From JACMJL01 sp963791805 (lineage in GTDB: Bacteria; Bacillota; Clostridia; Clostridiales; Clostridiaceae), in assembly GCA_963791805.1 (NCBI GenBank), contig CAWBTU010000003.1:248001-312000 (forward strand): DNA of 64,000 nucleotides. Reading direction: 5' to 3'. A program made the translations under genes and the position numbers. Below, piece after piece: positions 1-9,928 of this stretch; position 1 is the stretch's first letter, and each line of letters opens with the position of its first letter. The notes beneath the pieces were generated by a model. The model was not told the origin of the DNA and did no database searches. It was given only the letters and a program-made list of their open reading frames with translations.

Positions 1-814
1 TGAACTGATCAACATCTATAAACATTACCATACCGCTAGTATAATTACTGTTGCTTTTATCAAGTATGTATGCAAATTTATTGTTTAGATAAGTTCTATT
101 TGGCAATCTGGTAAGTGTATCATAATATGCTAATCTTTCGATTCTTTTTTCTTGCAGTTTTTTTTCAGTTATATCAGTATGTGTTCCTGCCAGACGAATT
201 ATTCTTCCATCCATATTATAAACAACGATGCTTTTCTCAACAAACCATTTATAATCGCCATCTTTGGCAGCAATTCTATATTCACAAGAATAATTTCGGC
301 TTTTTCCACTCTTTAAATTCTCTTTATAGTTTAAGTATATTTCAATATCATCAGTATGAATACATTTTTCCCAGTTATGTGTATGGCTTATATCTTCTAA
401 ACTAAATCCATAACTGTTATACCAATTTTCTGTATAAAAACTTTCTTTTGTGACTAAATCAAGGTCCCAGTACCCACCTGCACTTGCTTCACAAATCAAC
501 ATATATCGTTCCCTTGACCTTGCTAGAACTTCTTCTTGGCTTTGAATTTCATCATATTGAGCTTGAAGTTCCTCGGAGGAAGCTTCAAGTTGTTCATAAG
601 TTGCGCTTAGCTCTAAATTTAAATTTATCATTTCCTGCTCAGTTTTTTCCCTTAAAAAAATATTCCTTAATAAATAAGCAATAAAAATCACCATCAAGAA
701 AAACACGCTAATATTTAAGAATAAATAGTCTTTATTGAAAAATTCTATTTGTAAAAAAAAAACGGAAATACCTTTAATTGCACAAGTTGAATATGCACTT
801 GCCTTTCCTAGCAT
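1..814 (-). CDS. PAS-GGDEF sensor protein, 3'-truncated by window edge
   Basis: Reading the minus strand from an ATG at 814 gives an open frame of about 271 codons running off the window. It encodes a short N-terminus, one hydrophobic membrane segment (about residues 30-55), a glutamate/glutamine-rich coiled coil (about 60-100), a PAS domain with PAC-type ending (RLAGTHTDITEKK) and the start of a GGDEF domain (YDTLTRLPNR, then FIDVDQF). The family makes or binds cyclic-di-GMP in response to a PAS-sensed signal. The catalytic GG(D/E)EF signature lies beyond the edge, so activity cannot be judged. A run of ten A/T bases near 752-761 is read through in frame. The ribosome-binding site is a modest AAGGTAAGG just before the ATG. 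The diguanylate cyclase role is inferred from family membership. Confidence 0.85.
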   Translation of the reverse strand, partial: MLGKASAYSTCAIKGISVFFLQIEFFNKDYLFLNISVFFLMVIFIAYLLRNIFLREKTEQEMINLNLELSATYEQLEASSEELQAQYDEIQSQEEVLARSRERYMLICEASAGGYWDLDLVTKESFYTENWYNSYGFSLEDISHTHNWEKCIHTDDIEIYLNYKENLKSGKSRNYSCEYRIAAKDGDYKWFVEKSIVVYNMDGRIIRLAGTHTDITEKKLQEKRIERLAYYDTLTRLPNRTYLNNKFAYILDKSNSNYTSGMVMFIDVDQF

Positions 815-902
815 ATCCTTACCTTCTTTCCAAATAATCTCTTCTACATATCCTGTATAATTTTAATAATATTATATCATCTTTAGCCCTTATTATAATA
901 GT

Positions 903-943
903 AAAAAAACATAACCCACCTTAAAAATTTTAAAGAGGTTATG
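903..943 (-). terminator. Terminator after spoVR
   Basis: On the minus strand, CATAACC pairs with GGTTATG across an A/T-rich loop and is followed by seven T residues. It lies just downstream of the spoVR stop codon and closes the prkA-yhbH-spoVR operon. Confidence 0.7.
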
Positions 944-951
944 CTTTCGTT

Positions 952-2319
952 CTACTTATTTATAACTATTTTATCATCCTGACATAAGAGGCTAACATCA
1001 TTTCCATTCAGCTTAGTTCTTAAAACTACACTATGACCCCATAGTTCATATACATATTTCAAAGTTGCTTCTGCGTATTTCATATTGAGTTCTCTACCAT
1101 CAAAAACATGCTCTAATATTAGAGTTTTATTTTTTCTAGACATGTCAATTACTTTTATAGATGGAACTGTATTCATTCCACAAGAATTGCACAATGTATT
1201 TCTAATTTCCTTCCATCCGCTCTCATCTGATATTTCTTTGATTATATAATCTCCACCTTCAATTTTGTATTCAAATAAATTAAGTTCAAAACAAAGCTCT
1301 TCAGTTAAATATTTTCTTATAAAGGACTCATCTCTTTCAAGTTTTCTAACCTCGAAAATCTTTTCTCTTCCATACCTTTTTTCAATATCTTCAAAAATTT
1401 TAAATCCTATGAAATATGGATTTATTGAACCCAAAAATGGTGCGATTACATCATTATGTCTTTTTATAAATTCTAAATGTAAATTATCAATTAGTTTTAG
1501 TTCTTTTAAAATATTATAATGGCAGTAGCTTGCCCAACCTTCATTCATAATCTTTGTTTCTATTTGAGGTATAAAATATGATGTTTCATTTCTCACAATT
1601 TCTAGTAAACTTTTTTCATAATCTTCTACATCTGCATTTTTTGAAATAAAATTCAAAATATCATCTTCCGGTTCAATAGGGATTTTTCCCATATCTGGCA
1701 TTTCTATTTTCACATATGGATCTAGTATACTTTGTCTTTTACTTTTAGTTCTATATATTTCAAGCAACTGCTTTTTAAACTCATCTTCTGTTATTCTTTT
1801 ATCTCCAATTACTCGGTGAGTCTGTAATTTTACTGCATGTGCAGCATCAAGAATTCTTTCAACTTTTTCGTATCCTATACTTGGATCATTAATTAGTTCA
1901 CGCACTGTATCTGCATGAGCCTTGAACATTTCAACAGTGTAATCTGCTTTTGTTCCTACTGAAAACAATCTGTTGTTTTTAAAAAAATCATTATGTCCAT
2001 ATACATGAGCCATAGTTAATATTTGCAAAAGCAATGAATTTTCCTTCATAAGATAAGCGATACATGGATCTGAATTTATAACCATTTCATAAGGCAGCCC
2101 AGTTAAGTTATATTTATAAATAGTACTTGTTTTTTCATATGCTTTTCCAAAACTCCAATGGGGATATCTTGAAGGCATACCAAGATATGCTTCATAAGCT
2201 AACATATCTTTGTATCCAATGATTTCAAATTCCTGTTCATAACAGTCTAGTCCTCTGCTTTTTGCAATGCCTTCAATATCCTCATTCCATTTCTTTAAAT
2301 CTGTTAAGGTATACTCCAT
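952..2319 (-). CDS. spoVR: SpoVR family stage V sporulation protein
   Basis: This 455-residue protein has the SpoVR family layout: an N-terminal stretch with the YPHWSFGKAYE motif, a central NDFFKNNRLF and EGWASYCHY region, and a C-terminal part that binds no obvious cofactor. In Bacillus SpoVR is needed for normal spore cortex formation; the biochemical role is not known. It is the last gene of an operon with prkA and yhbH and starts 6 bp after yhbH, an arrangement conserved in many bacteria. Length matches the family and no lesions are visible. Confidence 0.93.
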   Translation of the reverse strand: MEYTLTDLKKWNEDIEGIAKSRGLDCYEQEFEIIGYKDMLAYEAYLGMPSRYPHWSFGKAYEKTSTIYKYNLTGLPYEMVINSDPCIAYLMKENSLLLQILTMAHVYGHNDFFKNNRLFSVGTKADYTVEMFKAHADTVRELINDPSIGYEKVERILDAAHAVKLQTHRVIGDKRITEDEFKKQLLEIYRTKSKRQSILDPYVKIEMPDMGKIPIEPEDDILNFISKNADVEDYEKSLLEIVRNETSYFIPQIETKIMNEGWASYCHYNILKELKLIDNLHLEFIKRHNDVIAPFLGSINPYFIGFKIFEDIEKRYGREKIFEVRKLERDESFIRKYLTEELCFELNLFEYKIEGGDYIIKEISDESGWKEIRNTLCNSCGMNTVPSIKVIDMSRKNKTLILEHVFDGRELNMKYAEATLKYVYELWGHSVVLRTKLNGNDVSLLCQDDKIVINK

Positions 2320-2325
2320 ACAACC

Positions 2326-3498
2326 TCACCTCACTTGCTCCTTTTTTAACATCTCCTTAAGCGCATTCCATAAGTCTTTCTTTTCTTTAATTGAAACAGA
2401 AATAAAATTATCGTTTTCTACTTCCTTAACTAATACATTCTTTATAGTTGAAGAATAGTAGCTATTCATTATTTCAGCATATCCAAACATGTTGCATACT
2501 TCACTGAGTTTCTTTGCGGCTTTTATAGTTCTTTCATTATCTTCAGACCAGTTATCTCCATCACTTACGTAAAAGGAGTATATATTCCAATAATTTGAAT
2601 TATATCTTTTTTCAATTATTTCTAATGCTTTATTTAGTCCACTTGATATATAGGTTCCTCCCGATTCAACTTTATGAAAAAATTCAAGTTCATTAACCTC
2701 TTTAGCAATGGTAGAATGTGAAATAAACACTACTTCAACATTTGAATACTTTTCTCTAATAAATTGGGTTAAAATAAAAAAAAAGGAACGGGCCAAATAT
2801 TTTTTAGTATTATCCATAGAGCCAGAGACATCCATTATTAAAAAAATTACTGCATTACACTCTTTTTTAAAGGTTTTCTTTATTCTGTAATACCTTAAAT
2901 CATCATTTTTGAAAGGAAATCTTTCAATATTGTTTTCTCTACCAGTTTCTTTCAATGTCCTTGCTCTACCTTGCTTCCTCTTGATTTTTTCTACCACAGT
3001 ACGTTTTTTTGCTAATCTAGGGTTTATTCCATACTTTTGATAGCCTGACTTTTTCAGTCCATTTTCTGTGAGAATATCAGATTGTTTTCTTTTGTTCATT
3101 TTGGGTAACTCTAAATCTTCCATTAGATAGTTTAAAACATCTTCCAGTGTAATTTCTGTTTCATAAACATCTTCGCCTTCTTCGTTTCCACCACCTTGAT
3201 TACCATTGCTACTTGAACTGTTATTATCCTTGCCAATAACTTGACCTCTTTCTTCTTCACCTGTTCCACTACCAACTCCTGGCATATTCTTTCCAAATAT
3301 AAATTGATATTCTTTAATTCCTCTTATAGGAATCTTTATTTTTTTATTCTTACTCTGCCCTATTATGCTTTCTTCTGACAGTATATCTCCCAAGTTTTCT
3401 TTAATAGACTTTTCTACAAGTTGGCGATGCCTTCTTCTGTCTTCTAAAGCTCTTTCATGCTCAACTGGAGTTGAGTTATGATCTTTAAATATAGCCAT
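2326..3498 (-). CDS. yhbH: YhbH family protein with a VWA-like domain, sporulation-associated
   Basis: A 390-residue protein. I chose the ATG at 3498 because GGAAGG sits 9 nt upstream; a longer frame to 3531 would overlap the end of prkA and has no better ribosome-binding site. The N-terminal half is charged (family signature around HERALEDRRRHRQLVEK) with a Ser/Gly/Asn-rich low-complexity linker at about residues 90-110. The C-terminal half is von Willebrand A-like, with the metal-binding motif DVSGSMD at about residue 223 and GGTYISSGL later. The family is linked to sporulation and stress and always travels with prkA. The stop codon of prkA overlaps its ribosome-binding site, so the two are probably translationally coupled. 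The molecular function is unknown. Confidence 0.9.
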   Translation of the reverse strand: MAIFKDHNSTPVEHERALEDRRRHRQLVEKSIKENLGDILSEESIIGQSKNKKIKIPIRGIKEYQFIFGKNMPGVGSGTGEEERGQVIGKDNNSSSSNGNQGGGNEEGEDVYETEITLEDVLNYLMEDLELPKMNKRKQSDILTENGLKKSGYQKYGINPRLAKKRTVVEKIKRKQGRARTLKETGRENNIERFPFKNDDLRYYRIKKTFKKECNAVIFLIMDVSGSMDNTKKYLARSFFFILTQFIREKYSNVEVVFISHSTIAKEVNELEFFHKVESGGTYISSGLNKALEIIEKRYNSNYWNIYSFYVSDGDNWSEDNERTIKAAKKLSEVCNMFGYAEIMNSYYSSTIKNVLVKEVENDNFISVSIKEKKDLWNALKEMLKKEQVR

Positions 3499-3502
3499 AG
3501 TT

Positions 3503-5425
3503 TTAATCCTTCCAAGAATTGTTAGCAGCATACTTTAGTATTACATCACAGCATGAATCGCAATACCCATTTTTCTTCATCTGCTCTACCATTGTATTGT
3601 ACTTTTCTGCTTGCTCTTTGTCTTTAACTCTAGAGCTTGTAATTATTCTAGAAAGTTCCTTAACAGAACTCGTAAGTTTTTTCTCTATAGCTTCTTTTAA
3701 TGGTTCATAGGAAGAGAAATTTATTGTGCCACCATTTCTAACCACATAGAACATGTAGGATGTGACATCACTTCTAAAGCCCTTGGACGAACTTTCTGAA
3801 ACACCTATTTGTTCTTCTATAGAACGCATAAATTTTTCATCTGGCTGTAATTCCTCACCTGTTGACATATCTTTCAATTTTGTTTTATTAACATAGGCTT
3901 CAGCATTATCAAGATAATTATTGAACAAACTTTCCGCCTGTTCTTTAAAGCTATGAATAAATGCTTTTGTAATTTCTTTTTCTAAAGTTTTATTATACTC
4001 TTTTCTAATTGTCTCTTGGATAAAGCCCATATATCTTTTCTTTTCTTCTTCAGAAGTATCCATTTCCTTAACTGATTTTATTATGCTTTCCATAATACTT
4101 AATGGATTAATACATTCACATTCAGAGTTTGAAATCGCATTATCTATTGCTTTGATTATGAATCTTGTTGAAATACCATCCATACCTTCATTAAGTCCTG
4201 CTTCATCTCTTAATTCCATAATATCAATTCTTTTAGTTGTGCCTTTTTCTACAATTTCTTCCCCATTATATATTCTAAGTTTTGTCATTGAATCCACTTT
4301 GTTTGATGGTTTTAATCTTGAAAGTACTGCAAACATAGCTGCAGTTTCAATAGTATGCGGTGCAATATGAGCCTTAAAATTACTTCTCTTTAAGATTTTC
4401 TTATATATCTTAATTTCCTCATTTAATTCTAGGCAGTATGGAACTTCTACCTTTACAATTCTATCTAGTATAGCCTCATTGGTATGATCAGATTTAAATT
4501 TATTCCACTCTGCTTCATTTGAATGTGCAATAATAATACCATCAAAATAAATCATGGATCCTTTTCCAGGTGAAGGAATGGATTTTTCTTGTGTAGCAGT
4601 TATTATTGTATGAAGATATTCCACATCATTTTTAAATACTTCAATGAATTCAATTATCCCTCTGTTTCCAACATTAAAGGCTCCATTCAATGAGAATATT
4701 CTTGGATCGTCTTCTGAATACATATCCATTTTTGAAATATCAACTGAGCCTGTAAGAATAGATGTATCTTGATTATTTGGATCAACGGGTGGAACCACAC
4801 CTATACCTTTTCTTGATCTAATTGAAAAGGTAGTGGTTGCTACTGGAAATTTCTCATATTCACCGTTGTAATCATTTAATAACTTATACTTACATACAGG
4901 GCATAAATCTCCTTCAATTGCTACTCCTAATTCTTCTTCAAAATTCTTTCTCAAATGCTTAGGTATTAAATGAAGTGGTTCCTCATTCATTGGACACCCT
5001 TTTAAAGTATATACAGGATCAGTATTTTCAAAGGCTTTTTTTAGAGCCTCTACTAAAGATGACTTTCCAGCTCCCACTGGTCCAACTAAGTAAAGCACTT
5101 GCCTTGATTCCTCACCTTTCATAGAGGCTGAATAAAAGTAATTAACTATTTTCATTAGAACTTTATCTATTCCAAAAAAATCATCTTTCAAAAAATTATA
5201 TCTCTTGATAATATCATTTCCATATATCTTTCTGATTCTAGGGTTTTCTTCTGGTCTCAAAATTTCTAAACCTTGTTTGATTACTAAATCATACATTCTC
5301 TTGTGGGAAAGTTTTGCTACATCAGGATTTTCCTTAACAATATCAAGGTACTCAAGAAAGCTTCCCTCAAATTTATTTTTACTTTTGGCTTCTCTATCAT
5401 TTTGTATTATCTCTTTAAAATTCAT
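3503..5425 (-). CDS. prkA: PrkA family serine protein kinase / AAA ATPase
   Basis: A 640-residue PrkA-type protein. The N-terminal AAA-like module carries the P-loop GPVGAGKS at residues 115-122; four cysteines in a CP-x-n-CPVC arrangement (near residues 145-180) resemble a small zinc site. The C-terminal third corresponds to the PrkA kinase-like domain. PrkA proteins in Bacillus are tied to sporulation and appear to act as kinase and/or ATP-dependent protease. This is the first gene of the prkA-yhbH-spoVR operon, with an AGGAGG site before the ATG at 5425 and an AT-rich promoter region up to the divergent thioesterase gene. The length is typical for the family. Confidence 0.93.
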   Translation of the reverse strand: MNFKEIIQNDREAKSKNKFEGSFLEYLDIVKENPDVAKLSHKRMYDLVIKQGLEILRPEENPRIRKIYGNDIIKRYNFLKDDFFGIDKVLMKIVNYFYSASMKGEESRQVLYLVGPVGAGKSSLVEALKKAFENTDPVYTLKGCPMNEEPLHLIPKHLRKNFEEELGVAIEGDLCPVCKYKLLNDYNGEYEKFPVATTTFSIRSRKGIGVVPPVDPNNQDTSILTGSVDISKMDMYSEDDPRIFSLNGAFNVGNRGIIEFIEVFKNDVEYLHTIITATQEKSIPSPGKGSMIYFDGIIIAHSNEAEWNKFKSDHTNEAILDRIVKVEVPYCLELNEEIKIYKKILKRSNFKAHIAPHTIETAAMFAVLSRLKPSNKVDSMTKLRIYNGEEIVEKGTTKRIDIMELRDEAGLNEGMDGISTRFIIKAIDNAISNSECECINPLSIMESIIKSVKEMDTSEEEKKRYMGFIQETIRKEYNKTLEKEITKAFIHSFKEQAESLFNNYLDNAEAYVNKTKLKDMSTGEELQPDEKFMRSIEEQIGVSESSSKGFRSDVTSYMFYVVRNGGTINFSSYEPLKEAIEKKLTSSVKELSRIITSSRVKDKEQAEKYNTMVEQMKKNGYCDSCCDVILKYAANNSWKD

Positions 5426-5582
5426 AGCATACCTCCTAAAATATAAATAGTTTATAAGCTATTATTTAAATATATGAAAGGACAAACCTTTAACATGATA
5501 ACTAATTATTATATAGTATATTTATATTGAAAATATTTTGTGAAAAAATATATAACTAGGTTTTTCTAAGGAGGAATACAAT

Positions 5583-5987
5583 ATGACTTCAGAAATGATT
5601 AAATTTAACGAGAATGATAAATTTTCTACCTATCTAGGTATAGAATTAATTAAGTACGAACCAGGTTACGCTTTAGCCCAAATGAAAATAACTGACCATC
5701 ATTTAAATGGCGCTAACATAGTTCACGGAGGCGCAATTTTCACATTAGCTGACTTTGCCTTTGCGGCTGCCTCTAATTTAAAAGGACTTGTTACTTTGGG
5801 AATTGATTCAAATATATCTTTCTTCAAGCCACCAAAAGGTAGCATGATAAGCGCTGAAGCTAAGGAAATATCTTCTCACAAGAGGCTATGTGGATATAAT
5901 GTAGAGGTTTTTGATGAGAATAAAGATTTGATTGCACGGTTCTATTCTACTGGATATATAAAAGATGACAAAATTTTTGAGGTATAG
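5583..5987 (+). CDS. PaaI family hotdog-fold acyl-CoA thioesterase
   Basis: This 134-residue protein is a single hotdog domain. The motif HGGAIFTLADFAFAAASN (about residues 47-64) is the PaaI-type active-site helix, with the acidic residue of the DF pair expected to act in hydrolysis. Members release CoA from small or aromatic acyl-CoA esters; the substrate here cannot be read from sequence. The gene is single, has a strong AAGGAGG site 9 nt upstream of its ATG, and diverges from prkA. A phenylacetate-CoA-ligase-like gene exists at 52-53 kb, but there is no local link between the two. Confidence 0.85.
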   Translation: MTSEMIKFNENDKFSTYLGIELIKYEPGYALAQMKITDHHLNGANIVHGGAIFTLADFAFAAASNLKGLVTLGIDSNISFFKPPKGSMISAEAKEISSHKRLCGYNVEVFDENKDLIARFYSTGYIKDDKIFEV

Positions 5988-6089
5988 ATAAACTTCAGTA
6001 TATCTAGGATAAGCATAAAGTAACAACCTAATATTTTATATTAAGAGAAAATCAAATGTTTTAATATATTTAATATGAACGTACATAAA

Positions 6090-6105
6090 GAACATCATGT
6101 TGTTC
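6090..6105. repeat. Remnant of the long palindromic repeat (outer arms only)
   Basis: GAACATCATGTTGTTC joins the outer arm sequences of the long palindromes at 38666-38864 and 42679-42765, with the centre missing. As in the other two cases, it sits next to a GGACACCC hairpin between convergent genes. Confidence 0.5.
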
Positions 6106-6176
6106 CTCTACTTTCATCTTCTAAATGTTAAAGTATAACAATATCTTAATCTTCCATCTTTTTCTTGTTAGGAGCA

Positions 6177-6223
6177 GGACACCCTTCTCTTAATAGAATA
6201 GCCTACGAAGTTGAAGGGTGTCC
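6177..6223. repeat. GGACACCC hairpin repeat, copy 1
   Basis: GGACACCCTTC pairs perfectly with GAAGGGTGTCC around a 25-nt loop. Flanks are also shared with copy 2 (TTAGGAGCA before, GTTTTCT after). It lies between convergent genes (thioesterase plus, hydA minus). The trailing GTTTTCT makes it a plausible plus-strand terminator. Confidence 0.75.
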
Positions 6224-6264
6224 CGAGTTTTCTTAGGCAAATTTGTATTACAGTAAAAAAAAGA

Positions 6265-6300
6265 GGGCTTAAAAGCAAATTATTCTTCACTTTTAAGCCC
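6265..6300. terminator. Bidirectional terminator, mainly for the hydrogenase operon
   Basis: GGGCTTAAAAG pairs with CTTTTAAGCCC over a 14-nt loop. On the minus strand, after hydA, it is followed by a run of T residues broken only by one C; on the plus strand a weaker T-rich tail follows. Confidence 0.85.
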
Positions 6301-6343
6301 CTTCTTTTATTAGTTTTCGTTAACTGTCCCCAGCTAAAACTGA

Positions 6344-8080
6344 TTAATATTTACTTCTTTTTACATAATGAGTGTGAAGTAATTTATGACTTAAATGACC
6401 ATTTGCTTCTCCAAGGAATTCTTCATATATTTTTGTAATATGCGTATTCTTGTGAGATCTTCTAACTGGCATTTCTCTATCTTCATCATAAATAGCAGTT
6501 GCCCTTAGTTCTTTTACATTTATTGATTCAAGTTGTTTAGAACTTAATATAGGTTGTCCACCACCTGTTACACAACCACCTGGGCAAGCCATAACTTCTA
6601 TAAAGTCAAATTTCTTTTCTCCATTTTTTATCATTTCCATTAGATTTCTAGCATTTGCAAGTCCATTTACTACAGCTGCAGAAATTACTTTTCCATTAGG
6701 AAGTTCTACTTCAGTAATCTTAGTGCCTTCAGTTCCTCTTAAAACTTTAAAATCTAGATTTTCTAATTCTTTTTGTGAAGTTATTTCAAAAATGGTCCTT
6801 AGTGCTGCTTCAGCAACTCCACCAGTGGCTCCAAAAATTACTGCCGCTCCTGTGGATTCTCCAAATGGATTATCGAAACCTTCATCTTCTAGATTCACAA
6901 AATCTATTCCTGCTTCTTTAATCATTTGAGCTAATTCTCTTGTACTAAGAACATAATCTATATCCTGCATTCCATTATTTGAAAGCTCATCTCTTTGCCC
7001 TTCAAATTTCTTTGCTACACATGGCATTATTGATACTACCACAATATTTTCAGGATTTATCTCTAACCTATCTGCAAAATAGGATTTGATAAGAGCCCCT
7101 TCCATCTCATGAGGAGATTTACAGGTAGACAGATTATCTAACATTTCAGGATAAAAATGTTCAACAAATTTTACCCAACCTGGACAGCAAGATGTCATTA
7201 ATGGAAGGTTTTCATTCTTCTCTAATCTTGATAATAGCTCTGTTCCTTCTTCCATAATGGTTAAGTCTGCAGCAAAATCAGTATCAAACACTTTATAAAA
7301 ACCTATTTTTCTGAGTGAAGCTGCCATTTTGCCTGTAACTCTAGAACCAATTGGCATACCAAATTCTTCCCCTAAAGCTACTCTTACTGCAGGTGCAGTT
7401 TGTACTATTACATATTTATCTTTATCGTTTAGAGCATTCCATACATTGTTAACATCATTCTTCTCACTTAGAGCTCCAACTGGACATGCCATTATACATT
7501 GTCCACAATTAACACAAACACTCTTACCTAGGTCTTTATTGTAAGGAGGCGCAACCATAGTTTCAAACCCTCTGTTGTTAAATCCAATGGCATTAACTGT
7601 TTGTACTTTTGAGCATGTACTAATACATCTTCCACATAATATGCATTTTTGAGGATCTCTAACTACAGATGTGGATGATAAATCAGCAGGTAATGATGTC
7701 TTTTCTCCTTCATACTTGATTTCTCTTACATTAAGTTCTTTTGCATAAGTTTGAAGTTCACAGTTTTCACTTCTGCTACATGTTGTACACTCTCTCTTAT
7801 GATTTGAAAGTAAAAGTTCTAGTACCATCTTTCTTGCTTCTCTTACTGCAGGTGTATTTGTATTTATTTTCATTCCTTCTTCAGCCACTAATGTACAAGA
7901 TGCGATTAGCTTTGGTCCAGCTTCTACTACACATAACCTACAAGAGGAACTTTTATTTACATCTTTTAGATGGCAAAGTGTTGGTATTTTAATTCCTATA
8001 CTTCTTGATGCTTCTAATACAGTGGTTCCTTTTTCAACTTCAACTTCTTTACCATCTATTATAAATTTAACCATTTCCAT
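6344..8080 (-). CDS. hydA: NADH-dependent [FeFe]-hydrogenase catalytic subunit HydA
   Basis: This 578-residue subunit reduces protons or oxidises H2 at an H-cluster. Cofactor sites are visible in order: an N-terminal [2Fe-2S] domain (Cys36, 47, 50, 62); a His-ligated [4Fe-4S] site (His94, Cys98, 101, 107); two ferredoxin-type clusters (Cys146/149/152/156 and Cys189/192/195/199); then the H-cluster motifs TSCCPGW (298-299), MPCVAKKFE (354) and MACPGGCVTGGGQP (499, 503). A C-terminal small-subunit-like tail follows. The gene is last in an operon with NuoE- and NuoF-like genes, the arrangement of multimeric NAD-linked hydrogenases, some of which couple NADH and reduced ferredoxin by electron bifurcation. 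All H-cluster ligands are intact, so the subunit should be active. Confidence 0.95.
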   Translation of the reverse strand: MEMVKFIIDGKEVEVEKGTTVLEASRSIGIKIPTLCHLKDVNKSSSCRLCVVEAGPKLIASCTLVAEEGMKINTNTPAVREARKMVLELLLSNHKRECTTCSRSENCELQTYAKELNVREIKYEGEKTSLPADLSSTSVVRDPQKCILCGRCISTCSKVQTVNAIGFNNRGFETMVAPPYNKDLGKSVCVNCGQCIMACPVGALSEKNDVNNVWNALNDKDKYVIVQTAPAVRVALGEEFGMPIGSRVTGKMAASLRKIGFYKVFDTDFAADLTIMEEGTELLSRLEKNENLPLMTSCCPGWVKFVEHFYPEMLDNLSTCKSPHEMEGALIKSYFADRLEINPENIVVVSIMPCVAKKFEGQRDELSNNGMQDIDYVLSTRELAQMIKEAGIDFVNLEDEGFDNPFGESTGAAVIFGATGGVAEAALRTIFEITSQKELENLDFKVLRGTEGTKITEVELPNGKVISAAVVNGLANARNLMEMIKNGEKKFDFIEVMACPGGCVTGGGQPILSSKQLESINVKELRATAIYDEDREMPVRRSHKNTHITKIYEEFLGEANGHLSHKLLHTHYVKRSKY

Positions 8081-8103
8081 TTAATTTTCTCCTCTCCTTA
8101 GAC

Positions 8104-9896
8104 TTATCTCTTCTCTATTGCTTCAAATTTACAAGAACTTTCACATACGCCACATTTTACGCACTTACTCTTATCAATTACGTATGGTTCTTTTATCTTT
8201 CCACTAATAGCATTAGCTGGACATTGTTTTGAGCATATGCTACAACCTCTACATTTGTCTGGATTTATATTAAACTCAAAGAGTGATTTACATACTCCAG
8301 CAGGACATTTTTTATCCACAATATGAGAAATATATTCTTCTCTAAAATACTTTAATGTGGATAAAACAGGATTAGGTGCAGTTTGACCCAAACCACATAA
8401 TGCAGTGGTTTTAATCTTTTTGCAAGAGATTCTAAATTATCTAAATCCTCTAGTGTTCCTTTTCCTTCAGTTATCTTTTCAAGTATTTCTAGCATTCTCT
8501 TTGTTCCAATTCTACATGGTGTACACTTTCCGCAGGATTCATCTTTAACAAAATCAAGATAAAATCTTGCTACATCCACCATACAATTGTCTTCATCTAA
8601 TACAATCATTCCACCTGATCCCATCATAGAACCAAGCATAGTTAATGAATCATAATCAATTGGTGTATCTAAATTTTGAGCTGTTATGCATCCACCTGAT
8701 GGTCCACCAGTTTGTACAGCTTTAAATTTCTTTCCATTAGGAATTCCTCCACCAATATCATAAATAACTTCTCTCAAAGTTATACCCATTGGTACTTCAA
8801 CAAGGCCTGTATTGGTAATTTTTCCACCTAAAGCAAATACTTTTGTACCTTTGCTTTTTTCAGTACCAATGCTAGCAAACCATTCAGATCCTTTAAGAAT
8901 AATTTGAGCAATATTAGCAAAAGTCTCAACATTATTTATAACGGTAGGCTTGCCCCATAAACCGCTAACTGCTGGGAATGGTGGTTTAGGGTTTGGCATT
9001 CCTCTTTTACCTTCTATAGAATTTATTAGTGCTGTTTCTTCTCCACATACAAAAGCTCCAGCACCTAATCTAATTTCAATATCAAATTTAAAACCAGTTC
9101 CTAGAATATTATCTCCTAAAAGTCCATATTCCTTTGACTGTTTTATTGCTATTTTTAGTCTTTCAACAGCTAGAGGATACTCCGCTCTTACATAAATAAA
9201 GCCTTGATTTGCACCTATTGCATATCCACCAATTGTCATAGCTTCTAAAACAGAATGAGGGTCACCTTCTAATACTGAACGGTCCATAAATGCACCTGGA
9301 TCACCTTCATCTGCGTTACAAATTATATATTTCTGTTCATTATCTTGTTTTGCAGCAAACTCCCACTTGACTCCAGTAGGAAATCCTCCGCCGCCTCTTC
9401 CTCTTAAACCAGACTTCTTAATTGTGTCTATAACATCTTGCGGAGTCATTTTTGTTAGTGAATTTTCTAATGCTTTATATCCATCTAATGCAATATACTC
9501 ATCTATCTCATTGGGATCAATTACGCCACAATTTTTTAAAGCTATTCTTAATTGCTTTTTAAAAAATGGAACATCAGTTAAAGACTTCACTCCATAATCA
9601 CTAATAGAATCAAAATGAGCTATTTCTTTTACAACATTTCCATTTATCAAATGTTGTTCTACAATTTCTGTAACATCTTTTAGTTTCACATTGCTATAAA
9701 AAGTTCCCTCTGGGTAAACAATTACGATAGGTCCTAATTCACATAACCCTAAACACCCTATCTTTATTACTTCTATTTCATTTTCTAATCTATGTACTTT
9801 TAATTGGCTTTTTATTGAACTAGCAATATCGATTTCACTTTCTTTAACACAACCAGTGCCTCCACATACTAGTACCTGAGCACGAAATAAATTCAT
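8104..9896 (-). CDS. hydB: NADH-binding flavoprotein subunit HydB (NuoF-like), interrupted by a frameshift
   Basis: HydB carries FMN, the NADH site and iron-sulfur clusters of the hydrogenase. Domains in order: N-terminal thioredoxin-like [2Fe-2S] (CGGTGC to CLGLC, residues 1-100), NuoF core (GLRGRGGGGFPTG, NADEGDPGAFMDR), a [4Fe-4S] site (CGKCTPCRIGT), then two ferredoxin clusters (CRGCSICSKQCP, CVKCGVCESSCK). The first frame runs 9896-8352 and the last cluster domain continues in another frame from about 8415 to 8104. Restoring one A in the AAAA run at about 8411-8414 turns the nonsense tail into KTTALCGLGQTAP, the expected family sequence, and yields about 597 residues, the normal length. 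This is either a sequencing error, a real lesion, or -1 slippage on AAA. The apparent start of the second piece is a TTG leucine codon, not a real start. Confidence 0.88.
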
Positions 9897-9928
9897 TTAA
9901 TTTTCCTCCCATCAATCAATATGCTATG

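Noticed and set aside
115..684. Plus-strand ORFs near the left edge
   Set aside because: They run antisense to the continuous PAS-GGDEF frame on the minus strand and translate to low-complexity Phe/Tyr-rich sequence.
6177..6223. The GGACACCC hairpin as a riboswitch
   Set aside because: It follows stop codons between convergent genes and never precedes a start codon, so it has no gene to regulate as a leader.
8104..8391. A separate small ferredoxin gene after hydB
   Set aside because: Its apparent start is a TTG leucine codon without a ribosome-binding site, and it continues the HydB family sequence after one base is restored.
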